A stretch of DNA of 13,868 nucleotides from Lachnospiraceae bacterium. Lineage in GTDB: Bacteria > Bacillota > Clostridia > Lachnospirales > Lachnospiraceae. Made by a program: the position numbers and the translations under genes. The notes under the pieces are model-generated. The model was not told the origin of the DNA. It saw only the letters and a program-made list of their open reading frames with translations, and did no database searches. Location: assembly GCA_017420605.1 (NCBI GenBank), contig JAFOIS010000232.1, positions 1 to 13,868 of the forward strand, read 5' to 3'. This document shows, piece by piece, positions 6,254 to 12,675 of this stretch; the first letter of the stretch is position 1; each line of letters starts with the position of its first letter.

Positions 6254-8250
6254 AGATGAACATCTATTACTCCGGTATCCGCGTGGCGGAATGGGAGGAA
6301 GGCACATTGAAGATCGACGCCGGTCTTTCTTCTGTTTCGGAATTCCTTACAGGAATACTGCCGGCGGGTCTTTCCGTCATGCTGCATGAGGCCCAGACGG
6401 CGATCAGCCGGGGTCTTACTTCGTTTACCCTTCCGGGAGGACAGCGCTATACGAAGGCGGACGGCGGAACGTATATACAGCACGATGTAAAATACCCGAC
6501 CGATATCCTGACGGAAGACGGAAAGATCAGAGGTTTCTGCCGGCCGGCGCTGACCGCCGTCATCATGGGAGCCGAAGAAGGCTTCGAATGGAAAACACCG
6601 ATCGCAAAGTGGCGGGAGCTTTACGGAGACGTGCGGTTCGGCTTTCAGGCACCGGAGCGTTTCAAGACTGTCATGCGCGACGGCACAACTCTTTCCGCGG
6701 ATCTCTATCTTCCCGCGGGCGTCTCTCTTCCTCTTCCCTGTATCCTGATCCGTACACCGTACGGGAAGGAGAACTGCACAGAAGAGATCCTGCCGTTTGT
6801 GCTGAGAGGATATGCAGGCGTAGTGCAGGATACGCGAGGCAGGCATGAAAGCGAAGGAACCTGGGACCCTTTCATGTACGAGATCGGCGACGGGGAAGAT
6901 ACGCTCAGGGCCATAGCGGACAGTCCGTGGTGCGACGGCAATATCGGGATGTTCGGGGCAAGTTACAGCGGTTATACGCAGTGGGCGGCTGCAGCTTCGG
7001 GAGATGCGCATCTGAAGGCGCTGGTCAGTCTGGTCACGGCAGGAACGGCGTTTGTCGACGGACCGTTTCCGGGCGGTGCGGCCTCAAGCGGAGATGTGGC
7101 CTGGCTTGCGCTCACACAGGAAAGATATACCGATTTTACCGCGCTGCAAAGAGACGACTGGAAAGACATCCTCGGATACCGTCCCGTTTCGTCTATTATG
7201 AAGGACAGGCTCGGCCTCGACATGCCTTTCTGGTCCGAGAGACTGGCGCATCCCTGTGACGACGCTTACTGGGCTTCCAATAACTGGTATAAAGCGGCCC
7301 AAAAGCACGGCCGCGTCTCTGTGAACGCGCTGATACAGTCGGGCTGGTTCGACGATAACGCCAAAGGAAGTCTGCAGGCCATACGTCTTACGGACAGTAT
7401 CGGAACGGGTGACCGCAAACTGCTTTTGGGCGCGTGGTGTCATGCCGGCAACTCGAACCGTGAACTAGGCGGTTTCGATATGGGCAGCAGGGCGCTGCGG
7501 TACGATATCGATCTTCACTATTTCAGGTGGTTTGAGAAGTACCTGAGAGGCCGCCTCGTGGATACCGGCCCGAAGACCGAGTACTTCACCCTTGGCGAAA
7601 ACGTGTGGAAAACGGCGGATCAATGGCCTCCGGAGGTGACGGAAGAGACGGTGTACATGCTCGGAGACGGAATCCTTGCAAAGGAGGCGCAGCCGGAAGG
7701 CTCGCAAAGCTACCTTTATGATCCGGGCGATCCGGCGCATCAGCTGATCAACACTTCCGATAACGAGCTCCAGATCCCCGCGGATTATTCCGGAGAAGAA
7801 AAGAGAGCCGATCATCTGACATTTACGGGCGAAGTATTTGCGGCACCCGCGGTATTTACCGGAACCGCCAGGTTTGTGCTCTGGGTATCGAGCGACGCTC
7901 CCTCGACGGATCTTGTGGTCAGGCTTTCGAAGGTGGATACAGAGGGACGTTCCGTGAAGATGGGGATGAGCGTTCTGAATCTGTGTCTTCGCGACGGGTT
8001 AGAGGCGCATTCTTTTATGCAGCCGGGCGTCATTTACAGGGTCGAACTCGAGACCGCAAACTTCTCATTCCTTGTCGAGAGAGGGGAGAGAATCAGGGTC
8101 TCGGTTACGTCGAGCGCGGAAAACCTCCTTTTCCCGAATCCGGGCACCAAAGAAGGGCTTACAGGTACGGCGGTGCATGCAGCCCGCAATACCCTTCATT
8201 TCGGCGGAGAGCATCCATCATGCGTCATTCTTTCCGAAGAGAAACGGTGA
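6250..8250 (+). CDS. CocE/NonD family (S15-like) alpha/beta serine hydrolase with N-terminal extension
   Basis: A 666-residue protein of the CocE / X-Pro dipeptidyl-peptidase (S15) superfamily, whose members hydrolyse X-Pro peptides, acyl esters or beta-lactam amides. The alpha/beta core starts near residue 130 ('FKTVMRDGTTLSADLYLP') and contains 'RTPYGK', 'VQDTRGRHESEG' and the nucleophile S238 in 'FGASYSGYTQW'. D368 ('GWFDDNA') and H398 ('GAWCHAGN') complete the likely triad. The C-terminal jelly-roll (PepX_C) runs from about 520 to 655 with 'STDLVVRLSKVD' and 'RGERIRVSVTSS'. The first ~125 residues match no domain I know. I chose ATG 6250, which overlaps the M28 stop by 4 nt (ATGA) and has AAGGA at 6236; an upstream in-frame ATG at 6178 would add 24 basic residues inside the M28 gene. 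No signal peptide. It ends the operon, and its physiological substrate is unknown. Confidence 0.87.
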   Translation: MKMNIYYSGIRVAEWEEGTLKIDAGLSSVSEFLTGILPAGLSVMLHEAQTAISRGLTSFTLPGGQRYTKADGGTYIQHDVKYPTDILTEDGKIRGFCRPALTAVIMGAEEGFEWKTPIAKWRELYGDVRFGFQAPERFKTVMRDGTTLSADLYLPAGVSLPLPCILIRTPYGKENCTEEILPFVLRGYAGVVQDTRGRHESEGTWDPFMYEIGDGEDTLRAIADSPWCDGNIGMFGASYSGYTQWAAAASGDAHLKALVSLVTAGTAFVDGPFPGGAASSGDVAWLALTQERYTDFTALQRDDWKDILGYRPVSSIMKDRLGLDMPFWSERLAHPCDDAYWASNNWYKAAQKHGRVSVNALIQSGWFDDNAKGSLQAIRLTDSIGTGDRKLLLGAWCHAGNSNRELGGFDMGSRALRYDIDLHYFRWFEKYLRGRLVDTGPKTEYFTLGENVWKTADQWPPEVTEETVYMLGDGILAKEAQPEGSQSYLYDPGDPAHQLINTSDNELQIPADYSGEEKRADHLTFTGEVFAAPAVFTGTARFVLWVSSDAPSTDLVVRLSKVDTEGRSVKMGMSVLNLCLRDGLEAHSFMQPGVIYRVELETANFSFLVERGERIRVSVTSSAENLLFPNPGTKEGLTGTAVHAARNTLHFGGEHPSCVILSEEKR

Positions 8251-8303
8251 TAAGAAGGAGAAAGCATCACCGGCCGTTCACCGGCGGAAAAACAGGATAA
8301 AGA

Positions 8304-8325
8304 GAACGGCAAAAATGGGCCGTTC
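8304..8325 (+). other. Hairpin at the 3' end of the peptidase operon
   Basis: GAACGGC (8304-8310) pairs perfectly with GCCGTTC (8319-8325) across an 8-nt A-rich loop, 53 nt after the last stop of the operon. No T-run follows, so it is not a classic intrinsic terminator; it may be a 3'-end stabiliser or a remnant. GAACGGC can alternatively pair with a second GCCGTTC at 8273-8279, so two exclusive folds exist. Confidence 0.4.
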
Positions 8326-8330
8326 GGCTC

Positions 8331-8360
8331 TGGACAGCGCATTCCCGCATCACTTATAAT
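8331..8360 (+). promoter_or_regulatory. Sigma-70/SigA-type promoter for the secreted-protein operon
   Basis: A -35 box TGGACA (8331-8336, five of six matches to TTGACA) and a perfect -10 box TATAAT (8355-8360) are 18 bp apart in an AT-rich patch. Transcription would begin near 8367, giving a 5' leader of about 165 nt before the ATG at 8534. This is the best promoter match I found in the window. Confidence 0.65.
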
Positions 8361-8447
8361 AATTATGCATTACTATGCACAGGCGGTACGGACCCTTATT
8401 TCGTGAGATGACAGCGTAAGGGGCGCGACAGGGCTATGGTCAATATT

Positions 8448-8489
8448 AAGGCGTATTCATATCTTTTCAGGGGTATGATGCGCCTTTTT
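8448..8489 (+). terminator. Candidate leader terminator/attenuator hairpin
   Basis: AAGGCGTATT (8448-8457) can pair with GATGCGCCTT (8477-8486), a 10-bp stem with two G-U pairs, and the T-run continues to 8489. It lies between the promoter at 8331-8360 and the gene at 8534, so termination here would attenuate that gene rather than end the previous one. The stem is only moderately stable and the T-run is partly used in the stem, so this is tentative. Confidence 0.35.
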
Positions 8490-8518
8490 GCGTTGCAGGA
8501 AGATGGAATTCTGCAAAA

Positions 8519-8526
8519 GAAAGGAG
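8519..8526 (+). promoter_or_regulatory. Ribosome binding site for the secreted-protein gene
   Basis: GAAAGGAG lies 7 nt before the ATG at 8534, optimal spacing, and decides this start. Confidence 0.75.
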
Positions 8527-8533
8527 CCGGCAG

Positions 8534-11500
8534 ATGAGACGAACGTGTCGATGGTTATTCATTCTTATTGTTCTTGCCGCCTGCCTTGCGGCAGGTCCGG
8601 CGCGTGTTTACGCGGCCGGAGCACCCGGCTGCAAGAACGCAAATGACGGGAATCATTACAACCGGGACGGGACCGCCGAGGAGAGCGTCGCGCCTACCTG
8701 TACGGAGGACGGGTACGACGTGTATACCTGTCTTCTTTGCAATGAAAAATTCAAAGTCAAAACGCAATCGGCCCTCGGACATTCCATGGGAGACTGGCAT
8801 CGAGATAAAGAGCCTTCCTGTACGCAGGCCGGACGGGACGTGCGCAGGTGCAGCCGCTGCGGGAAGACCGAATCCCGCGACGTGGCGGCCCTCGGGCATG
8901 ACTGGGACGATGGCGTCGTCCAGGGCGATCCAGAGGCGTTCCTTCATGATAATGAAGTCTTATACACCTGCAGACGCTGCGGGGCGACGCATACTGAGGA
9001 AGTGAAGTTCACCATGATGAGCTTATGGCCTACGCTGTACAACGACCCGATCACGGATCCGGATTATGATCTCCTGGATCCGCTGACGATCACTAAGCAG
9101 CCCGAAGACCTTTCGATCGTCTGGGAAGAAGGCAATACGGGAACGCTCACGATCACGGCGGAAGGAGGACTCATTCCTTATACCTACCGCTGGATCGTCG
9201 TGCCGGGCACGGGATCGGCGGGTATTCTCGGGAGCAGTTTCATCGACGTGATGAATATTGCAGGCGCGGACCTGTCCGAAGCTTGCAGCATGGTTGCATC
9301 GTTTGGTGAACTGGAAGAGAGGAAAAGAGGGTATGCCATCGCCAAGCCCGCTGCCGTCGGCGCGCTCAGCAGCTTCTGGCAGGCAGGCGCGGAACCTGTT
9401 TCGCAGATGGAGGCGGCCGATAAAGCCGCATATGAGTTTGTCCCCGATAACGCGGTCGTCACCGAGACCATGATCCCCGAATGCGAAGTCACGGTAGGGG
9501 ATGCTAAATGCTATACGGCCTGGTGCGTCGTCATCGATAAAAAAGGGAAATACGTAACTTCCGACAAGGTACAGATCCATCCTTCGCTCACCATCATATC
9601 CCAGCCGCGTGATATCAATATGGACGATCCGGAAGCGGCGTTTTCGGTCGCCGCCGCCTACGGAAAGGAACCGTACACCTACCAGTGGCAGTATAATATC
9701 TTCGCCACGGAAGAGTTCGAGGACATCGATTCCCCGGACGCGCAGGCGGACACCTTAAAGCACATCCCGGGCATGGATACGGTGCGCTGCGTGGTGACGG
9801 ACGATAACGGCGATTCCGTGGTATCCGAATCGGCGGATGCCTTCGTCGCGCCGGTGCTCTATGTCAGCGCCGAAGAGAAGATAGATTCCCGTCCTGGCGA
9901 GGAAGCAAAGCTCTCCGCCGCCTTTCACGGAGGCACGGCGCCTTACACCGCCAGGTGGGAAAAATGCAGCGGAGGAAACACAGGGATCCTGAAAACGTAC
10001 GAGTTTGAGGAGGACCCGGAAGATACGCCCATCGAGTACGGGCTTGACACTTCCGACAGCGGCGCCTACGGCTCGTACCGGTTTACCGTCGAAGACAGTG
10101 TCGGCCAGATAAAGGATGTGCTGGTAAGGTACGACTACCGCGACCTTACCATTCTCGAGCAGCCCGAATCCGGCCAGCTGAGTTTTGAAGGCAAATTTGA
10201 CGTCCGTATCGTGATGGGCGAAGGATCGCTCCCGTTTACCTATACGGTCAAAGATCTCAACAATGCGGACGTCGTTACCGAGACGCTCTCGGCATCGGAA
10301 TGGTCGACAACGGTGACGAGCAGCGGTTTTTATTACATGTACGTAACCGATGCGAACGGCCTGCACGCAAGGTCGGAGTTCTTCTGTGTAGATGACTATG
10401 AAGTAAGGATCGTTTCGCAGCCGGAATGGATCGAAATAGAAGAGCCGCATCATTATGCGGAGGCGGAGATCCTTATTCAGGGAGGAGAAGGGCCGTACGA
10501 TTTGCTCTGGATGAAGCTGAACGAAGAGACCGGCGGGTATGAGCCCATATGGACGACGGAAGGATCTGATCCGAACCTGGGGTATGGCGATGGGACCGTG
10601 GTCGATATGAAGACCGATGGCTGGGCGCGCCTGCTCACGGTCGTTCGCGGTACATATCTGCTGGTCGCAAGAGACGCAAACGATGTGATGTGCACGTCAA
10701 AGCCGTTTGACGCTCTTTACGTCGGCACCGTGCCGTACATCACCGTGCAGCCGCAGGACGCGGAGTACGAGGCGACAAGCGGCAGGTCAAATCTCTTCTA
10801 TACGCTCGACTGCGAGGGCAGGACCGGTATGAACGATTATCTGGCGTATCTCTGGGAATACTACGCCGAGGACGGCACCTGGCAGAATGTGGAACTTCAG
10901 ACCATGTACAGCCGCGATTCGTGGTTCCACGGGCCGTTCTACGCGGACTATCCGCACCAGGAGTTCCGGTATGTGGATCATTCCTGCGCGTACCGCTGCA
11001 AGGTCACGAACACCGTAACGGGAGAATATGCCTATTCCCGGGTCGCGCTCGTGAAGGTTCTGATGCACTGTACGCATTACGGACAGCGGGGAGACCACAC
11101 CGCGCTCCACGCGCAGTTTGCCGGCGGCGCCTGGCCGTTCACCTTCGAGATCCGCGAAAGATTCCCCACGAATTTCGATTCCGTGCAGCAGAAGGCCGGA
11201 ACGGACGGCGACAACCGCAGCTATACGAGGGCGACTTTCATCCAGCACGCGCAGCAGGAGTACTTCATGGACGCCTGGTGGAAAGATCCCAACGGAGAAA
11301 TGCATTTCAATTTCTTTGACGAGTTCAACATCGGCGTTCCCAATGCAAGGAAAGAAGTCTTTGAAAGCACGATCGACGGGACTCTTTACTGCGACGCGAC
11401 GGGTATCGCGCGAAGATACAGGCTGCCCTATGATCCTGACGGGAGTAAGAGTTCCGCCGGGGCACATGATTATTACCATCGTGTTTATCAGGTCATGGCA

Positions 11501-11635
11501 GTCGACCGCTTCGGCGACACATGCACCTGTCCATGGATCCGGATGACGTCGCCTATGACGACTTCCGAGAAGGCATGGAATATATTCTTTACCGGCATAT
11601 TCGGAGTACATGACGGCGACCACAACGGGTGGTAA
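8534..11635 (+). CDS. Large secreted protein with CxxC repeats and multiple Ig-like domains
   Basis: A 1033-residue exported protein. The N-terminus is a standard signal peptide: basic 'MRRTCR', a hydrophobic core (8-20) and a likely signal peptidase I site 'VYA|AG' after residue 27. Residues 52-155 hold three cysteine units: PTC56..C66-C69, PSC96..C106-C109 and C146-C149, with 'LGH' at 81-83 and 120-122, the repeat often seen in clostridial surface proteins. From about 184, a module recurs roughly every 90-115 residues: a strand of the type 'LTIxxQPxD' (184, 352, 538, 625, 735; diverged at 442 and 840) followed by 'PYTYxW' (215, 380, 470, 567, 654, 868). This is an Ig-like beta-sandwich pattern, about seven copies. 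There is no LPxTG sortase motif, transmembrane anchor, S-layer homology or choline-binding repeat; the C-terminus ends 'HDGDHNGW'. I recognise no enzyme domain; an adhesin or scaffold role is inferred. Confidence 0.85.
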   Translation: MRRTCRWLFILIVLAACLAAGPARVYAAGAPGCKNANDGNHYNRDGTAEESVAPTCTEDGYDVYTCLLCNEKFKVKTQSALGHSMGDWHRDKEPSCTQAGRDVRRCSRCGKTESRDVAALGHDWDDGVVQGDPEAFLHDNEVLYTCRRCGATHTEEVKFTMMSLWPTLYNDPITDPDYDLLDPLTITKQPEDLSIVWEEGNTGTLTITAEGGLIPYTYRWIVVPGTGSAGILGSSFIDVMNIAGADLSEACSMVASFGELEERKRGYAIAKPAAVGALSSFWQAGAEPVSQMEAADKAAYEFVPDNAVVTETMIPECEVTVGDAKCYTAWCVVIDKKGKYVTSDKVQIHPSLTIISQPRDINMDDPEAAFSVAAAYGKEPYTYQWQYNIFATEEFEDIDSPDAQADTLKHIPGMDTVRCVVTDDNGDSVVSESADAFVAPVLYVSAEEKIDSRPGEEAKLSAAFHGGTAPYTARWEKCSGGNTGILKTYEFEEDPEDTPIEYGLDTSDSGAYGSYRFTVEDSVGQIKDVLVRYDYRDLTILEQPESGQLSFEGKFDVRIVMGEGSLPFTYTVKDLNNADVVTETLSASEWSTTVTSSGFYYMYVTDANGLHARSEFFCVDDYEVRIVSQPEWIEIEEPHHYAEAEILIQGGEGPYDLLWMKLNEETGGYEPIWTTEGSDPNLGYGDGTVVDMKTDGWARLLTVVRGTYLLVARDANDVMCTSKPFDALYVGTVPYITVQPQDAEYEATSGRSNLFYTLDCEGRTGMNDYLAYLWEYYAEDGTWQNVELQTMYSRDSWFHGPFYADYPHQEFRYVDHSCAYRCKVTNTVTGEYAYSRVALVKVLMHCTHYGQRGDHTALHAQFAGGAWPFTFEIRERFPTNFDSVQQKAGTDGDNRSYTRATFIQHAQQEYFMDAWWKDPNGEMHFNFFDEFNIGVPNARKEVFESTIDGTLYCDATGIARRYRLPYDPDGSKSSAGAHDYYHRVYQVMAVDRFGDTCTCPWIRMTSPMTTSEKAWNIFFTGIFGVHDGDHNGW
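8687..8998 (+). repeat. Three protein-level CxxC repeats
   Basis: Codons 52-155 of the secreted protein encode three degenerate units of about 40 residues with the pattern PxCTxxGxxxxxCxxC followed by 'aLGH'. The third unit lacks the first cysteine and the GH. Paired CxxC motifs could bind zinc or form disulfides. Confidence 0.65.
9083..11540 (+). repeat. Tandem Ig-like modules (about seven) in the secreted protein
   Basis: The protein from residue 184 to about 1000 repeats 'QPxD ... GGxxPYTYxW ... AxDxxG' motifs. Conserved 'PYTYRW', 'PYTYQW', 'PYTARW', 'PFTYTV', 'PYDLLW' and 'PFTFEI' segments mark the C-strand, and 'VTDDNGD', 'VEDSVGQ', 'VTDANGL', 'ARDAND' mark the F-strand turn. The first module carries an insertion of about 70-80 residues (223-300) that is Ala-rich and unlike the others. 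Confidence 0.7.
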
Positions 11636-11680
11636 TATGTATGTACTGCAAACGGGAACGCGGACACGGATCTTACGGTT

Positions 11681-11688
11681 GAGGTGAT
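11681..11688 (+). promoter_or_regulatory. Ribosome binding site deciding the lipoprotein start
   Basis: GAGGTGAT precedes ATG 11693 by 4 nt. Because the possible GTG start at 11684 lies within this site, ATG 11693 is preferred. Confidence 0.6.
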
Positions 11689-11692
11689 AAAC

Positions 11693-12523
11693 ATGAAAAA
11701 AGAGATGAAAGTAATCGCGGGAACGCTGCTGATCTTCGCGCTGCTTCTTTGGGCCGCCGGCTGCGGCGCCGCCCAAAACAGTGAGGAGAGCGCTGCGGGG
11801 TCCGACGGTTCCGAAGTAAGCACGTCGTCCGGTCAGGATGCGGCACCGGAAAGCAGCGCGGAGGAAAGCACACCGGAAAAACCGGAACCTCTCATTGCGC
11901 CCGCTCCCGGCTCAGAACTGCTCGGCGCATGGTACTGCCTGCACGACGGGGTACCGGTCTGCCTCGATCTCCGGGAAGACGGCACATACGGGCTGACGAT
12001 CGGAGGGACGGAGACGGAAGGCACATGGGAGATCGCGGACGGACATGTAGTATTGGACGGCGACACGGAAGGCGCGATGCCTGTTATCGGGAACGACAGG
12101 ATCATGTGGTCCGGGGCGGGAGAGGTGTTCACGCGTGAAGAAGTGAAGGCCTGGGAGCCTGCGCCCGTTCTGACGGAGGGTGTTGAGACCGCTGATTTCG
12201 ACGGCTACTGGGTGAGCTGGTATGTGGAGAGCGGCGGTTTGCGTCTGCCGGCTGACGTCGCGGGGGACAACACCGAGTTTTTGATCGACGGCGGGCGTGT
12301 GGCTATGGGCGGATCGCTTTTCGGGGAGATCGTCCTTGATTTCACATTTGCGGACGGGAGACTGTCGTATGAGAACAGTAAGGCGGCCGTGGTGATCGAG
12401 GTCCAGGCGGACTACACGCTCCGCTGCACAGTAACCGGCGACGATTCCGAGCTGATCCTGTATCTTACGTCCGGGGATATGGATTCGCTGCCGTTCTTCA
12501 CCGCCGGAGAAGGCGAAGACTGA
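11693..12523 (+). CDS. Lipoprotein with two lipocalin-like halves
   Basis: A 276-residue protein with an N-terminal lipoprotein signal: basic 'MKKEMK', hydrophobic core 7-20 and a lipobox 'AAGC' with the lipidated cysteine at C24. A Ser/Glu/Ala/Pro-rich linker (25-72) would lift the folded part off the membrane. Residues 76-157 ('LLGAWY...LREDGTYGLTIGG...GTWEIADGHVVLDG') follow the 'GtW....l.l..DGty....g.....GtW.i.dg.i' pattern of lipocalin-like clostridial lipoprotein domains. Residues 168-262 ('FDGYWVSWYVESGG...IDGGRVAMGG') look like a diverged second copy. I chose ATG 11693, with AGGTGA at 11682-11687; an in-frame GTG at 11684 overlaps that site. No terminator is visible in the 57 nt after the Ig-domain gene, so the two are probably co-transcribed and may cooperate at the cell surface. 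Ligand unknown. Confidence 0.82.
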   Translation: MKKEMKVIAGTLLIFALLLWAAGCGAAQNSEESAAGSDGSEVSTSSGQDAAPESSAEESTPEKPEPLIAPAPGSELLGAWYCLHDGVPVCLDLREDGTYGLTIGGTETEGTWEIADGHVVLDGDTEGAMPVIGNDRIMWSGAGEVFTREEVKAWEPAPVLTEGVETADFDGYWVSWYVESGGLRLPADVAGDNTEFLIDGGRVAMGGSLFGEIVLDFTFADGRLSYENSKAAVVIEVQADYTLRCTVTGDDSELILYLTSGDMDSLPFFTAGEGED

Positions 12524-12610
12524 GCGATCCGGCAGTGCTGCAGGGCAGGCTGTCGAAACAGGTCGGAATAAAAGCCATAAAGTGATGAAGCCCCATGCCG
12601 CATTTTTGAT

Positions 12611-12670
12611 ATGCTCCCTTCCAGGTAGACAAGCGAAATAATAAAAGCTTGGATGCCCGGAAGGGAGCAT
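12611..12670 (+). repeat. 12-bp perfect inverted repeat covering the orfA ribosome binding site
   Basis: ATGCTCCCTTCC (12611-12622) is the exact reverse complement of GGAAGGGAGCAT (12659-12670). After one A-C mismatch the stem continues with GGTA/TGCC pairing (12624-12627 with 12654-12657, one G-U). The right arm contains GGAAGGGAG, the orfA ribosome binding site; the left arm is part of the presumed left terminal repeat. TTTTC follows. Confidence 0.85.
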
Positions 12671-12675
12671 TTTCA

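Larger units (their letters stand above)
8251..8533. other. Non-coding gap holding promoter and structured leader
   Basis: This 283-nt gap between the hydrolase and the secreted-protein gene has no convincing gene. It contains repeated short complementary segments (GGCCGTTC at 8272 and 8318, GAACGGC at 8304), a sigma-70-like promoter at 8331-8360, a CCCTTA/TAAGGG stem (8393-8398 with 8417-8422), a T-run hairpin at 8448-8489 and the ribosome binding site at 8519. A short open frame at 8072-8359 overlaps the hydrolase end and shows no protein-like features. Confidence 0.6.

Noticed and set aside
5986..7011. 341-codon open frame on the - strand
   Set aside because: It lies opposite the conserved M28 and CocE genes, which carry clear catalytic motifs. 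The translation is rich in Arg, Ser, His and Pro without domain character, as expected of antisense frames in G+C-rich genes.
8072..8359. 95-codon + strand open frame spanning the hydrolase end and the intergenic gap
   Set aside because: It is mostly a shadow of the hydrolase gene, is very rich in Arg, Lys and Ser, and runs through the promoter.
8361..8447. Cyclic-di-GMP (GEMM) riboswitch, suggested by 'GCACAGGC' in the leader
   Set aside because: Only a short match to the consensus; the other conserved blocks of the class could not be found by eye.
10787..11776. 329-codon open frame on the - strand
   Set aside because: It is antisense to the Ig-like protein and the lipoprotein start, with no recognisable domain and no ribosome binding site noted.
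12524..12606. Terminator after the lipoprotein gene
   Set aside because: There is a T5 run at 12603-12607, but I could not find a stem of useful strength directly before it. A terminator is expected here but not demonstrated.
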